Assembly: GCF_900142785.1 (NCBI RefSeq) | Contig: NZ_FRCD01000031.1 | Coordinates: 1-32,218 of the forward strand | Length of the DNA stretch: 32,218 nt | From: Chryseobacterium carnipullorum | GTDB lineage: Bacteria > Bacteroidota > Bacteroidia > Flavobacteriales > Weeksellaceae | Direction of reading: 5' to 3' | Shown here: one piece after another, positions 25,226-32,167 of the stretch | How the letters are laid out: the number at the start of each line of letters is the position of its first letter | Position numbering within the stretch: position 1 is the first letter of the stretch | Notes under the pieces: model-generated | Told to the model about the DNA's origin: nothing | The model's input: the letters and a program-made list of their open reading frames with translations, nothing else | Database searches by the model: none | Translations under genes and position numbers: made by a program

Positions 25226-25256
25226 TTTGAATATTAATTTAAAATTACTATTTTTG
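25226..25256 (+). promoter_or_regulatory. Promoter of a small transcription unit
   Basis: TTTG (25226-25229), a 19-bp spacer and a perfect TAnnTTTG box (TATTTTTG, 25249-25256). The expected start of transcription is near 25262, nine bases before a small ORF. The promoter begins directly after the stop of the FMN reductase gene. Confidence 0.75.
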
Positions 25257-25270
25257 CAAAAAGAAAAAAG

Positions 25271-25345
25271 ATGAAAATTCAGACCACTTTTAAAGAATGT
25301 TTCTCAGAGAAAGGGAAAACTGTGGACTCTGAAATTCTGAGATAA
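25271..25345 (+). CDS. Putative 24-residue peptide (possible leader peptide)
   Basis: ATG 25271 to TAA 25345 encodes 24 residues starting M-K-I-Q-T-T-F-K-E-C-F and ending S-E-I-L-R. It begins about nine bases after the predicted start of transcription and stops eight bases before the terminator stem. There is no run of one amino acid that would suggest classical amino-acid attenuation. It has no membrane segment. No function is proposed. Whether it is translated cannot be told from the sequence. Confidence 0.4.
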   Translation: MKIQTTFKECFSEKGKTVDSEILR

Positions 25346-25352
25346 AATAACG

Positions 25353-25385
25353 GCCGATAATCTACCAAGATTGTCGGCTTTTTTA
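25353..25385 (+). terminator. Strong terminator of the small unit upstream of purM
   Basis: GCCGATAATCT / AGATTGTCGGC, an 11-bp stem with one G-T pair and an ACCA loop, followed by a T tract (25379-25384). Confidence 0.9.
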
Positions 25386-25532
25386 TTTTCTAAAATCGAT
25401 ATAAAAAGTAATTATAGAAATAAAATGTACCAATATACCAATGTATCAATAGACCCGTTTTTTGGTTTTCCAAACAAAATGATTGTTACATTGTTAAACT
25501 GATACATTGCTACATTAATAAAATTATTAAAC
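25386..25532. other. Gap between the small unit's terminator and purM
   Basis: No gene and no perfect promoter box are visible here. Most of it is the dispersed repeat annotated at 25425-25518. With no promoter seen, purM may rely on read-through of the terminator or on a promoter inside the repeat. Confidence 0.5.
25425..25518. repeat. Dispersed repeat, ATTGTTACATTGTTAAACTG family, copy 1
   Basis: The 37 bases at 25482-25518 recur at 26561-26597 with one mismatch. The left part (TGTACCAATATACCAATGTA) carries CAATGTATC (25439-25447), which is the reverse complement of GATACATTG (25501-25509), so the element can fold on itself. Confidence 0.8.
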
Positions 25533-26525
25533 ATGAGCAACACTTACAAATCAGCAGGCGTAGACAAAGAAGAAGGGTACAAAACGGTTGATAAGATCAA
25601 AAAAGCAGTAGGCGAAACCCACAACTCAAATGTATTGAACCATTTGGGGAGTTTTGGAGCTTTCTATGAGATCGGAGGATATAAAAATCCGGTGCTGGTT
25701 TCAGGAACAGACGGAGTAGGAACCAAGCTGAAAGTAGCTTTGGATACCAAACAGTATGACTCTATCGGTATCGACTGTTTCGCAATGTGTGCCAACGATA
25801 TCCTTTGCCACGGTGCAAAACCTCTATTCTTCTTAGATTATCTGGCTTGCGGAAAGCTGGATTCAGAAATTGCTGCTGAGATCGTTCTTGGAATGGTGAA
25901 AGCTTGTAAAGACAACAACTGCGCATTGATTGGTGGTGAAACTGCTGAGATGCCGGGAATGTACCAGCCGGGAGATTATGATGTTGCAGGATTCTGTGTA
26001 GGAATCGTTGAAAAAGATCAGATCATTGACGGCTCTACCATCAAGACCGGAAATAAAATCATCGCTTTGCCAAGCTCAGGATTCCACTCCAACGGATTTT
26101 CACTGGTAAGAAAAGTATTTCCTAACTTCGAAGAAGAGTTTGAAGGAAAACCTTTATACGAAACCCTTTTAGTGCCTACAAGATTATATTACAAAGATAT
26201 TCATAAAGTATTGGAGGAAGTAAAAGTTTCCGGTATTGCCCACATTACAGGAGGAGGACTTTACGAAAATGTTCCAAGAATTATTCCTGAAGGGCTTTGT
26301 GCTTCTATCGATGCTGCCAAGATCAAAATTCCTAGTGTAATGCTTGAACTGGAAAAAAGAGGTGGCGTATCCCGTGAAGAAATGTTCGGAACCTTCAATA
26401 TGGGAGTAGGAATGATCATTGTTGCTGATCCAGATCACGCAGAAAAAGTATTGCACCTTTTAGATGATGCTTACGAAATCGGTGAGATCACGGAAGGAAG
26501 CGAGAAAATTAATTTAGCAATATAA
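25533..26525 (+). CDS. purM: Phosphoribosylformylglycinamidine cyclo-ligase (AIR synthetase)
   Basis: ATP-dependent ring closure of FGAM to AIR, the fifth step of purine synthesis, in the cytoplasm. The protein has 330 residues, a little shorter than the E. coli enzyme. Family motifs are S-G-T-D-G-V-G-T-K (about 58-66), C-F-A-M-C-A-N-D-I-L-C-H-G-A-K-P, G-G-E-T-A-E-M-P-G-M-Y (about 138-148) and I-T-G-G-G-L-Y-E-N-V-P-R. It is the first of a purine gene run. The N-terminus begins with S-N-T-Y-K-S-A-G-V-D, in line with the family. The gaps on both sides hold copies of the same dispersed repeat. Confidence 0.97.
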   Translation: MSNTYKSAGVDKEEGYKTVDKIKKAVGETHNSNVLNHLGSFGAFYEIGGYKNPVLVSGTDGVGTKLKVALDTKQYDSIGIDCFAMCANDILCHGAKPLFFLDYLACGKLDSEIAAEIVLGMVKACKDNNCALIGGETAEMPGMYQPGDYDVAGFCVGIVEKDQIIDGSTIKTGNKIIALPSSGFHSNGFSLVRKVFPNFEEEFEGKPLYETLLVPTRLYYKDIHKVLEEVKVSGIAHITGGGLYENVPRIIPEGLCASIDAAKIKIPSVMLELEKRGGVSREEMFGTFNMGVGMIIVADPDHAEKVLHLLDDAYEIGEITEGSEKINLAI

Positions 26526-26530
26526 CAATC

Positions 26531-26597
26531 GATCAATGTACCAGTGTACCAATTAAACGCATTGTTACATTGTTAAACTGATACATTGTTACATTAA
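26531..26597. repeat. Dispersed repeat, ATTGTTACATTGTTAAACTG family, copy 2
   Basis: It fills almost the whole purM-purN gap. The 37-base core at 26561-26597 matches 25482-25518 with one difference. The left part (CAATGTACCAGTGTACCAAT) mirrors the left part of copy 1. It ends four bases before the purN ATG. Confidence 0.85.
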
Positions 26598-26601
26598 CAA
26601 C

Positions 26602-27171
26602 ATGAAAAACATCGTTATACTCGTTTCAGGTTCCGGGACCAATCTGCAGAGAATCATAGATACCATTGACAGCGGAGAAATCCAGAATGCAAAAGTATCT
26701 CTGGTAGTGGCAGACAGAGAATGTTACGGACTTGAAAGAGCCAAAAATCATCATATAGACCATGTTCTGATTCCAAGAGGAAAGAACTTCAGCAATGAAT
26801 TGGGACAGGTGATTCCGAAAGATACAGATTTAATCGTATTGGCAGGATTTTTATCCATTCTAAAACCTGAATTCTGTGTAAACTGGACCGGAAAGATTAT
26901 TAATATCCATCCTGCACTGCTTCCTAAATTCGGAGGAAAAGGCATGTGGGGAATGAATGTTCACAACGCCGTTATTGAGGCCGGAGAAAAAGAAAGCGGG
27001 GCAACCGTACATTTTGTCACTCCGGGAATTGATGAAGGGGAAGCGATTCTTCAAAAATCATTTGAAGTGACCGCAGAAGATACTCCGGAAACGATAGCAG
27101 AGAAAGTTCATCATATTGAATATGAAATATTCCCAAAGGCAATCAATAAAGTTTTAGGAAACAATTCATAG
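26602..27171 (+). CDS. purN: Phosphoribosylglycinamide formyltransferase (GAR transformylase)
   Basis: Transfers a formyl group from 10-formyl-tetrahydrofolate to GAR, the third step of purine synthesis. The protein has 189 residues. S-G-S-G-T-N-L-Q (9-16) binds the phosphate. The catalytic triad is Asn101 and His103 in I-N-I-H-P-A-L-L-P, with Asp144 in P-G-I-D-E-G. It is cytoplasmic. The gene follows purM across a 76-bp gap that is almost entirely repeat, and precedes purH across a 374-bp repeat-rich gap. Confidence 0.97.
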   Translation: MKNIVILVSGSGTNLQRIIDTIDSGEIQNAKVSLVVADRECYGLERAKNHHIDHVLIPRGKNFSNELGQVIPKDTDLIVLAGFLSILKPEFCVNWTGKIINIHPALLPKFGGKGMWGMNVHNAVIEAGEKESGATVHFVTPGIDEGEAILQKSFEVTAEDTPETIAEKVHHIEYEIFPKAINKVLGNNS

Positions 27172-27545
27172 AATCGAAATTCCCCTCCCTTGGAGGGTGG
27201 CAAAAATTCAAAGAATTTTTGACGGGGTGGTTATAGAATATTTACCCTTTGCTGAGTGAAACGCCTCTGCGTTTGTTCAACTTGAAACAGATAAAACTTA
27301 GCTTGCTTAGCGCTAAAATAATGAAGGCGACGACTTCGCGCAGCCTGACCAATAGAATAGCAACAGATTTTTTTAATGTCTGATTGAGCGAATTTGAAAT
27401 ATATATTAAAAGAAAACACTTCGGATTTTTGATGAAAGAATTTCGAAAAAATTTTAAAAAATCTAAGTAAATAAAAGTAAGGCCGGGGGTGAAAGACCGG
27501 GCTACAGTTTGAAATAGCTGTGAAAAGTAAAAAATTGAAAGTAAA
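27172..27545. other. Repeat-rich gap between purN and purH
   Basis: No credible gene. The left end is a two-hairpin repeat (27183-27232). A middle stretch with CGCCTCTGCGTTTGTTCAAC and AAAACTTAGCTTGCTTAGCG (27261-27325) resembles Bacteroidota TTTGCGTCTTTGCG / CTTAGCG repeats. An AT-rich part follows, then a GC-rich CCGGGGGTGAAAGACCGGGC phrase (27483-27502). No clear promoter for purH was seen. Confidence 0.5.
27183..27232. repeat. Two-hairpin dispersed repeat (CCCTCC...GACGGGGTGG type)
   Basis: CCCTCC-CTT-GGAGGG (27183-27197) and AAAAATTC-AAA-GAATTTTT (27202-27220) are two perfect small hairpins, followed by GACGGGGTGGTT. I recall this layout as an abundant intergenic repeat in Chryseobacterium and relatives; it was not searched. 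Confidence 0.65.
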
Positions 27546-29063
27546 ATGAGTAAAAAGAGAGTTTTAATCAGTGTTTCTGACAAAAGCGGCCTGATCGAGT
27601 TCGCCCAGTTTTTGGAAGCCCAGAATTATGAGTTGATTTCTACGGGAGGAACGTTCAAGCATTTGAAAGATGCCGGTTTAAATCCGATTCAGATCGATGA
27701 GGTCACCAATTTCCCTGAAATGCTGGACGGAAGAGTGAAAACCCTTCACCCGAAAGTACACGGAGGTCTTTTAGCAGTACGTTCCAATGAAGAACACATG
27801 AAAACCGTTCAGGAACATGGAATTGATCTGATCGATATGGTGATCGTCAACCTTTACCCTTTCTTTGAAAATGTAAACAAAGACATTTCTTTACATGAGA
27901 AAGTAGAATTCATCGATATCGGAGGTCCTTCAATGCTTCGCTCTGCGGCTAAGAACTTCGATTCTGTTACCGTAATTACCGATGTAGAAGATTATGCAAC
28001 GGTAAAACTTGAAATGGAACAAAACGGTGACACATACATCGAAACGCGTAAAAAGCTTGCTGGAAAAGTATTCAACCTTACTTCAGCTTATGACGGTGCT
28101 ATTTCAAGAATGCTTTTAGATGAAGAATATCCTGCGTATCTTAATGCTTCATACAGAAAAGCATCTGATTTAAGATATGGCGAAAACCCTCACCAAACTG
28201 CTGCTTACTACGTTTCTACGTTTGAAAACGGTGCGATGAAAGATTTCGAACAGCTGGGTGGTAAAGAACTTTCTTTCAACAACCTTCGTGATATGGACCT
28301 TTGCTGGAAAGTAGTAACCGAATTCAAAGAAGAAATGGCGTGCTGCGCAGTGAAACATTCTACACCTTGTGGCGTAGCGATCGGAACTTCAGCATTGGAA
28401 ACCTACCAAAAAACTTTCGAATGTGATCCTGTTTCTATTTTTGGCGGAATTGTTGCAATGAACTACAAGATCGATGCAGCCACAGCAGAAGAACTGAACA
28501 AAACATTCCTGGAGATCGTAATGGCTCCGGACTTTGATGAAGCGGCTCTTGAAGTTTTAAGAAAAAAGAAAAACCTTAGAATTATAAAAATCGTTAACCC
28601 TGTTTCTGACAAACAGACCTGGGTGAAAATTGACGGAGGTATCCTGGTTCAGGATAATGACAATCATTTCTCTGACGATATAAAAGTGGTAACTGAGGTA
28701 CAGCCTTCAGAAGAGCAGAAAAAAGCCCTTCTTTTCTCTCAGAGAGTCGTGAAGTATGTAAAATCAAACGCGATTGTTGTTTCCAACGGTATTCAGGCCT
28801 TCGGAATTGGTGGCGGACAGGTCAACAGAATCTGGGCTACTGAACAAGCCATCGAAAGAGCAAAAGAAAAATTCACAGGAGATCTTGTACTGGCTTCGGA
28901 CGCATTTTTCCCTTTCCGTGACGTAGTAGATTTCTGCGCTAAAGAAGGAATTAAAGCAATTATCCAGCCGGGTGGAAGTGTAAAAGATCAGGACAGCATT
29001 GAAGCTGCTAATGAGCACGGTATCCCAATGATGTTTACCGGGGTTAGACATTTTTTACATTAA
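27546..29063 (+). CDS. purH: Bifunctional AICAR transformylase / IMP cyclohydrolase
   Basis: Carries out the last two steps of IMP synthesis in the cytoplasm. The 505-residue protein starts with an MGS-like cyclohydrolase domain (V-S-D-K-S-G-L at 10-16, S-T-G-G-T, D-G-R-V-K-T-L-H-P-K-V-H-G-G-L). The AICAR transformylase domain follows, with Lys270-His271 in C-A-V-K-H-S-T-P-C-G and the V-K-S-N-A-I-V and G-G-G-Q-x-N-R-I segments. The length is close to the usual 510-530. The C-terminus F-T-G-V-R-H-F-L-H is typical. The gene lies between a repeat-rich gap and a well-formed purD promoter. Confidence 0.97.
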   Translation: MSKKRVLISVSDKSGLIEFAQFLEAQNYELISTGGTFKHLKDAGLNPIQIDEVTNFPEMLDGRVKTLHPKVHGGLLAVRSNEEHMKTVQEHGIDLIDMVIVNLYPFFENVNKDISLHEKVEFIDIGGPSMLRSAAKNFDSVTVITDVEDYATVKLEMEQNGDTYIETRKKLAGKVFNLTSAYDGAISRMLLDEEYPAYLNASYRKASDLRYGENPHQTAAYYVSTFENGAMKDFEQLGGKELSFNNLRDMDLCWKVVTEFKEEMACCAVKHSTPCGVAIGTSALETYQKTFECDPVSIFGGIVAMNYKIDAATAEELNKTFLEIVMAPDFDEAALEVLRKKKNLRIIKIVNPVSDKQTWVKIDGGILVQDNDNHFSDDIKVVTEVQPSEEQKKALLFSQRVVKYVKSNAIVVSNGIQAFGIGGGQVNRIWATEQAIERAKEKFTGDLVLASDAFFPFRDVVDFCAKEGIKAIIQPGGSVKDQDSIEAANEHGIPMMFTGVRHFLH

Positions 29064-29092
29064 TTAAAATAGAATTAAAAAATAATTTGGGA

Positions 29093-29124
29093 TTGTATTT
29101 ATAGCATTCAAAATTATATATTTG
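29093..29124 (+). promoter_or_regulatory. Promoter of purD
   Basis: TTG (29093-29095), a 21-bp spacer and a perfect TAnnTTTG box (TATATTTG, 29117-29124). Transcription should start near 29130, 22 bases before the ATG. It lets purD be made apart from purMNH. Confidence 0.75.
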
Positions 29125-29151
29125 TAAAATAGACTAGATAATAAATAAAGT

Positions 29152-30390
29152 ATGAGAATATTAATCATAGGTGAAGGCGGTAGAGAATCTGCTTTAGCAG
29201 CAAAGCTTCAGAATGACCCAAGAATTTCTAAAATGTTTTTTGCTAACGGTAATGCTACTACCGATGTAATAGGGAAAAATGTTCATTTATCAGAGATTAA
29301 AGAACTGAGAGATTTTGCCATTAAAGAAAAGGTGGATCTTACGATTGTAGGTCCTGAAGCACCTCTTGTAGCAGGTCTGAAGGATGAATTCAAAAAGCAC
29401 GATCTTAAAGTTTTCGGTCCGAACCAAAAAGTAGCGAGCCTGGAAGGAAGTAAGGCTTTCTCTAAGAAATTTATGCAGACCTATGATATCAAAACGGCTA
29501 AAGCGGTAGTATTTGATTCATACAACGATGCTAAAGAATATGTTCAGACACAGCAGTATCCTTTAGTGGTTAAGGCGAGTGGTCTTGCAGGCGGAAAAGG
29601 TGTTGTTATTTGCGACAACATTGAAGAAGCTGAGGCTACGATCCACGATTTCATGATCAGAAGAATTTATGGAGATGCTGGAATCCGTCTGGTTATTGAA
29701 GAATATTTAGAAGGTTTTGAAGCTTCAATCATTGCATTCTCAAACGGTGAAAAGATTTTCCCTTGTATTGCTGCAAAAGATTACAAAAAAGCTGGAAACG
29801 GTGACACAGGACCCAATACCGGTGGTATGGGATCTGTAGCGCCAAGCCCTGATTTTACTCAGGAGCACTATGCTGATTTTGAAAAAAATATCTTACAAAC
29901 TACCATTAACGGTCTGAAAGGTGAAGGATTCAGCTTTAAAGGAATCATTTTCTTTGGATTAATGGTTACTAAGAACGGAACTTACCTTCTTGAGTACAAC
30001 ATGAGATTCGGAGATCCTGAAACTCAGGTATTAATGGCATTAATGGAAAACAATCTTCTTGATGTGATCCAGGACTGTATGGATGGAAAAGATATCGAGC
30101 TTAAGTTTAAAGACGAAAAGGCAGTATGTCTTGTGATGTGTTCCGGAGGTTACCCAAGAAACATAGAAACAGGGTACGAAATTGTAGGAGAAGACAAACT
30201 GAAACATTCTAAACTTCTATACGCAGGTGCCATAAGAAAAGCTGACAAAGTAGTTTCTAACGGTGGAAGAGTTCTTAACATCGTTGCTACAGGAGCTACC
30301 TATGACGACGCCCGCAAAAAGGTATACGAAGATGCAGCCCACATTCATTTCGATTACGGCTTCTACAGAGAAGACATCGGAAAGTTTTAA
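29152..30390 (+). CDS. purD: Phosphoribosylamine-glycine ligase (GAR synthetase)
   Basis: ATP-dependent joining of glycine to phosphoribosylamine, the second step of purine synthesis. The 412-residue protein starts with the N-terminal G-E-G-G-R-E-S-A-L (7-15) and V-G-P-E-A-P-L-V motifs. The ATP-grasp domain follows, with V-V-K-A-S-G-L-A-G-G-K-G-V (about 139-151), and then N-T-G-G-M-G-S-V-A-P and E-Y-N-M-R-F-G-D-P-E-T-Q (about 282-293). It has its own promoter upstream and a strong terminator directly after it, so it is probably a single-gene transcript that also receives read-through from purH. Confidence 0.97.
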   Translation: MRILIIGEGGRESALAAKLQNDPRISKMFFANGNATTDVIGKNVHLSEIKELRDFAIKEKVDLTIVGPEAPLVAGLKDEFKKHDLKVFGPNQKVASLEGSKAFSKKFMQTYDIKTAKAVVFDSYNDAKEYVQTQQYPLVVKASGLAGGKGVVICDNIEEAEATIHDFMIRRIYGDAGIRLVIEEYLEGFEASIIAFSNGEKIFPCIAAKDYKKAGNGDTGPNTGGMGSVAPSPDFTQEHYADFEKNILQTTINGLKGEGFSFKGIIFFGLMVTKNGTYLLEYNMRFGDPETQVLMALMENNLLDVIQDCMDGKDIELKFKDEKAVCLVMCSGGYPRNIETGYEIVGEDKLKHSKLLYAGAIRKADKVVSNGGRVLNIVATGATYDDARKKVYEDAAHIHFDYGFYREDIGKF

Positions 30391-30401
30391 AATAAATCAC
30401 G

Positions 30402-30434
30402 AAAAAAGATTTGGAACCTTTCCAAGTCTTTTTT
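30402..30434 (+). terminator. Terminator of purD
   Basis: A 15-bp stem, AAAAAAGATTTGGAA / TTCCAAGTCTTTTTT, with one G-T pair and a CCT loop. The right arm merges into a T tract. Confidence 0.9.
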
Positions 30435-30450
30435 TGTAAAACAGTCAATA

Positions 30451-30528
30451 TTAGATACCAGATGCAAGATCTCAGATTTCAGACACCCAAGTCTGATATC
30501 TGACATCTCAAATCTCAAATCTCATATC
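30451..30528. repeat. Dispersed imperfect inverted repeat, AGATATCAGAT family, copy 2
   Basis: The left arm TAGATACCAGATGCAAGATC then TCAGATTTCAGAC, and the right arm GTCTGATATCTGACATCTCA then AATCTCAAATCTC, are joined by a short ACCCAA centre. It is the same type as 5661-5767. The guaA ATG lies 30 bp beyond it. Confidence 0.75.
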
Positions 30529-30558
30529 ATTAATCAATCATCAATTATCATTTACAAA

Positions 30559-32088
30559 ATGAACAACGGTATTATCATATTAGATTTCGGATCACAGTAC
30601 AATCAGCTTATCGGAAGAAGAATCCGTGAGATGGGCGTATATTCTGAAATTCTTCCTTTCAATACACCTTTGCAGGATATTCTTGCCAAACAGCCCAAAG
30701 GAATTATCCTTTCCGGAGGACCAAGCTCTGTGAACGCAGAAAATGCTCACCTGGTAGAAAAAGAATTGTATGAACAAGGAATTCCTGTATTGGGAATTTG
30801 CTACGGAATGCAGCTCACCGCTCACCTTTTAGGAGGAAAAGTAAACAAAGGTGAAAAAGGAGAGTACGGAAAAGCTCATTTGGATATTATTAAAGAAAAT
30901 GCTTTGTTAAAAGGAGTTACTCAGAATTCTATCGTATGGATGAGTCACTTTGACGAAGTAGGAGAATTACCTGCAGGGTTTGAATTAAACGCAAAATCAG
31001 GGGTCATTGCTTCTATCTCCAATGAAGACAAAAAAATATACTGCGTTCAGTTTCACCCGGAAGTTTCTCATACAGAAGAAGGAGGAAAAATGCTTGAAAA
31101 CTTTGTTTTCCCAATCTGTAATGCTGAAAAAAACTGGAAACTGACGAACTACATCGAAAAAACAGTTGAAGAAATCCGTGAAAAAGTAGGAGACAGCAGA
31201 GTGATCCTTGGACTTTCAGGAGGAGTTGACTCTTCTGTAGCAGCAGTTTTAATTCACAAAGCAATCGGTGATCAGCTGACTTGTATCTTCGTGGATACTG
31301 GTTTATTGAGAAAAGAAGAAGGCCAGAAAGTAATGGATAACTATGGAGAACACTTCCATATGAACATTAAAATGGTTGATGCTAAAGAAAGATTCCTTTC
31401 AAAATTAGCTGGAGTAGACGATCCGGAACAGAAAAGAAAAATCATCGGAAACGAGTTTATTCATGTTTTTGATGAAGAGTCTCATAAAATTGAAGGGGCT
31501 AAATTCTTAGCTCAGGGAACCATTTATCCTGATGTTATTGAAAGCCAGTCTGTGAACGGACCCTCTGCAGTGATCAAGTCTCACCACAACGTAGGAGGAC
31601 TTCCTGAAGATATGGAATTCGAATTATTGGAGCCTCTAAGAGAGCTTTTCAAAGATGAGGTAAGAAAAGTAGGTGAGGAGCTAGGTATTCCACATCATTT
31701 GGTACACAGACACCCATTCCCGGGCCCTGGATTAGGAATCAGGGTATTGGGAGCTGTAGACGCTGAAAAAGTGAAAATCCTTCAGGAAGCTGACGATATT
31801 TTCATCGAAGAATTATACAAAAATGATCTTTACGAAAAAGTATCGCAGGCTTTTGTAGTCCTTCTTCCTGTAAAATCAGTAGGAGTAATGGGAGACGAAA
31901 GAACCTATGAGTACACTGCTGTAGTTCGTTCTGCCAACACCATCGACTTTATGACGGCAACCTGGAGCAGACTTCCTTACGAGTTCCTGGATACAGTATC
32001 CAGCAGAATCATCAACGAAGTAAGAGGAATCAACAGAGTAGCTTACGATATTTCAAGCAAACCGCCTGCAACGATTGAGTGGGAGTAA
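30559..32088 (+). CDS. guaA: GMP synthase (glutamine-hydrolysing)
   Basis: Makes GMP from XMP, ATP and glutamine in the cytoplasm. The 509-residue protein has an N-terminal class I glutamine amidotransferase domain with nucleophile Cys81 (G-I-C-Y-G-M-Q) and His166/Glu168 (F-H-P-E-V-S-H). The ATP pyrophosphatase domain carries the P-loop L-S-G-G-V-D-S-S (219-226), and the dimerisation domain ends in the typical P-P-A-T-I-E-W-E. The length is standard. A terminator and a dispersed repeat separate it from purD, so it is likely transcribed alone, though no perfect TAnnTTTG box was seen before it. No terminator of its own was found. The IS-end hairpin 41 bp after the stop could serve. Confidence 0.98.
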   Translation: MNNGIIILDFGSQYNQLIGRRIREMGVYSEILPFNTPLQDILAKQPKGIILSGGPSSVNAENAHLVEKELYEQGIPVLGICYGMQLTAHLLGGKVNKGEKGEYGKAHLDIIKENALLKGVTQNSIVWMSHFDEVGELPAGFELNAKSGVIASISNEDKKIYCVQFHPEVSHTEEGGKMLENFVFPICNAEKNWKLTNYIEKTVEEIREKVGDSRVILGLSGGVDSSVAAVLIHKAIGDQLTCIFVDTGLLRKEEGQKVMDNYGEHFHMNIKMVDAKERFLSKLAGVDDPEQKRKIIGNEFIHVFDEESHKIEGAKFLAQGTIYPDVIESQSVNGPSAVIKSHHNVGGLPEDMEFELLEPLRELFKDEVRKVGEELGIPHHLVHRHPFPGPGLGIRVLGAVDAEKVKILQEADDIFIEELYKNDLYEKVSQAFVVLLPVKSVGVMGDERTYEYTAVVRSANTIDFMTATWSRLPYEFLDTVSSRIINEVRGINRVAYDISSKPPATIEWE

Positions 32089-32128
32089 TTTTCACTTAAA
32101 TTAATATACATAGATCCAGCCTCTGGAC

Positions 32129-32167
32129 TGCCCCCAAAAAGTTAGACACTTTTTAGGGGCATTTTTT
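32129..32167 (+). terminator. Terminator-like hairpin inside the second IS end
   Basis: A 13-bp stem with one C-A mismatch (32129-32142 with 32148-32161), the loop TAGAC and a run of six T (32162-32167) right before the ATG at 32168. It is oriented to stop transcripts coming from guaA. Confidence 0.7.

Larger units (their letters stand above)
25262..25385 (+). ncRNA. Small transcript or attenuator-type leader upstream of purM
   Basis: The promoter at 25226-25256 and the terminator at 25353-25385 define an RNA of about 124 nt. It contains a 24-codon ORF. Near the ORF end, TCAGAG (25304-25309) can pair with CTCTGA (25327-25332), or CTCAGA (25303-25308) can pair with TCTGAG (25336-25341). The two pairings exclude each other. 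Read-through would run on into purM, 147 bp past the T tract, so this could be an attenuator for the purine genes or a stand-alone small RNA. I do not recognise it as a known RNA family. Confidence 0.5.

Noticed and set aside
27172..27545. CRISPR-like or tRNA-like element in the repeat-rich gap
   Set aside because: The hairpins are of different types and are not regularly spaced. No cloverleaf or repeat-spacer pattern is present.
27242..27583. 113-codon minus-strand frame in the purN-purH gap
   Set aside because: It overlaps the start of purH and runs through repeat-like sequence. The Leu/Phe/Ile-rich product reflects AT-rich DNA rather than a real membrane protein.
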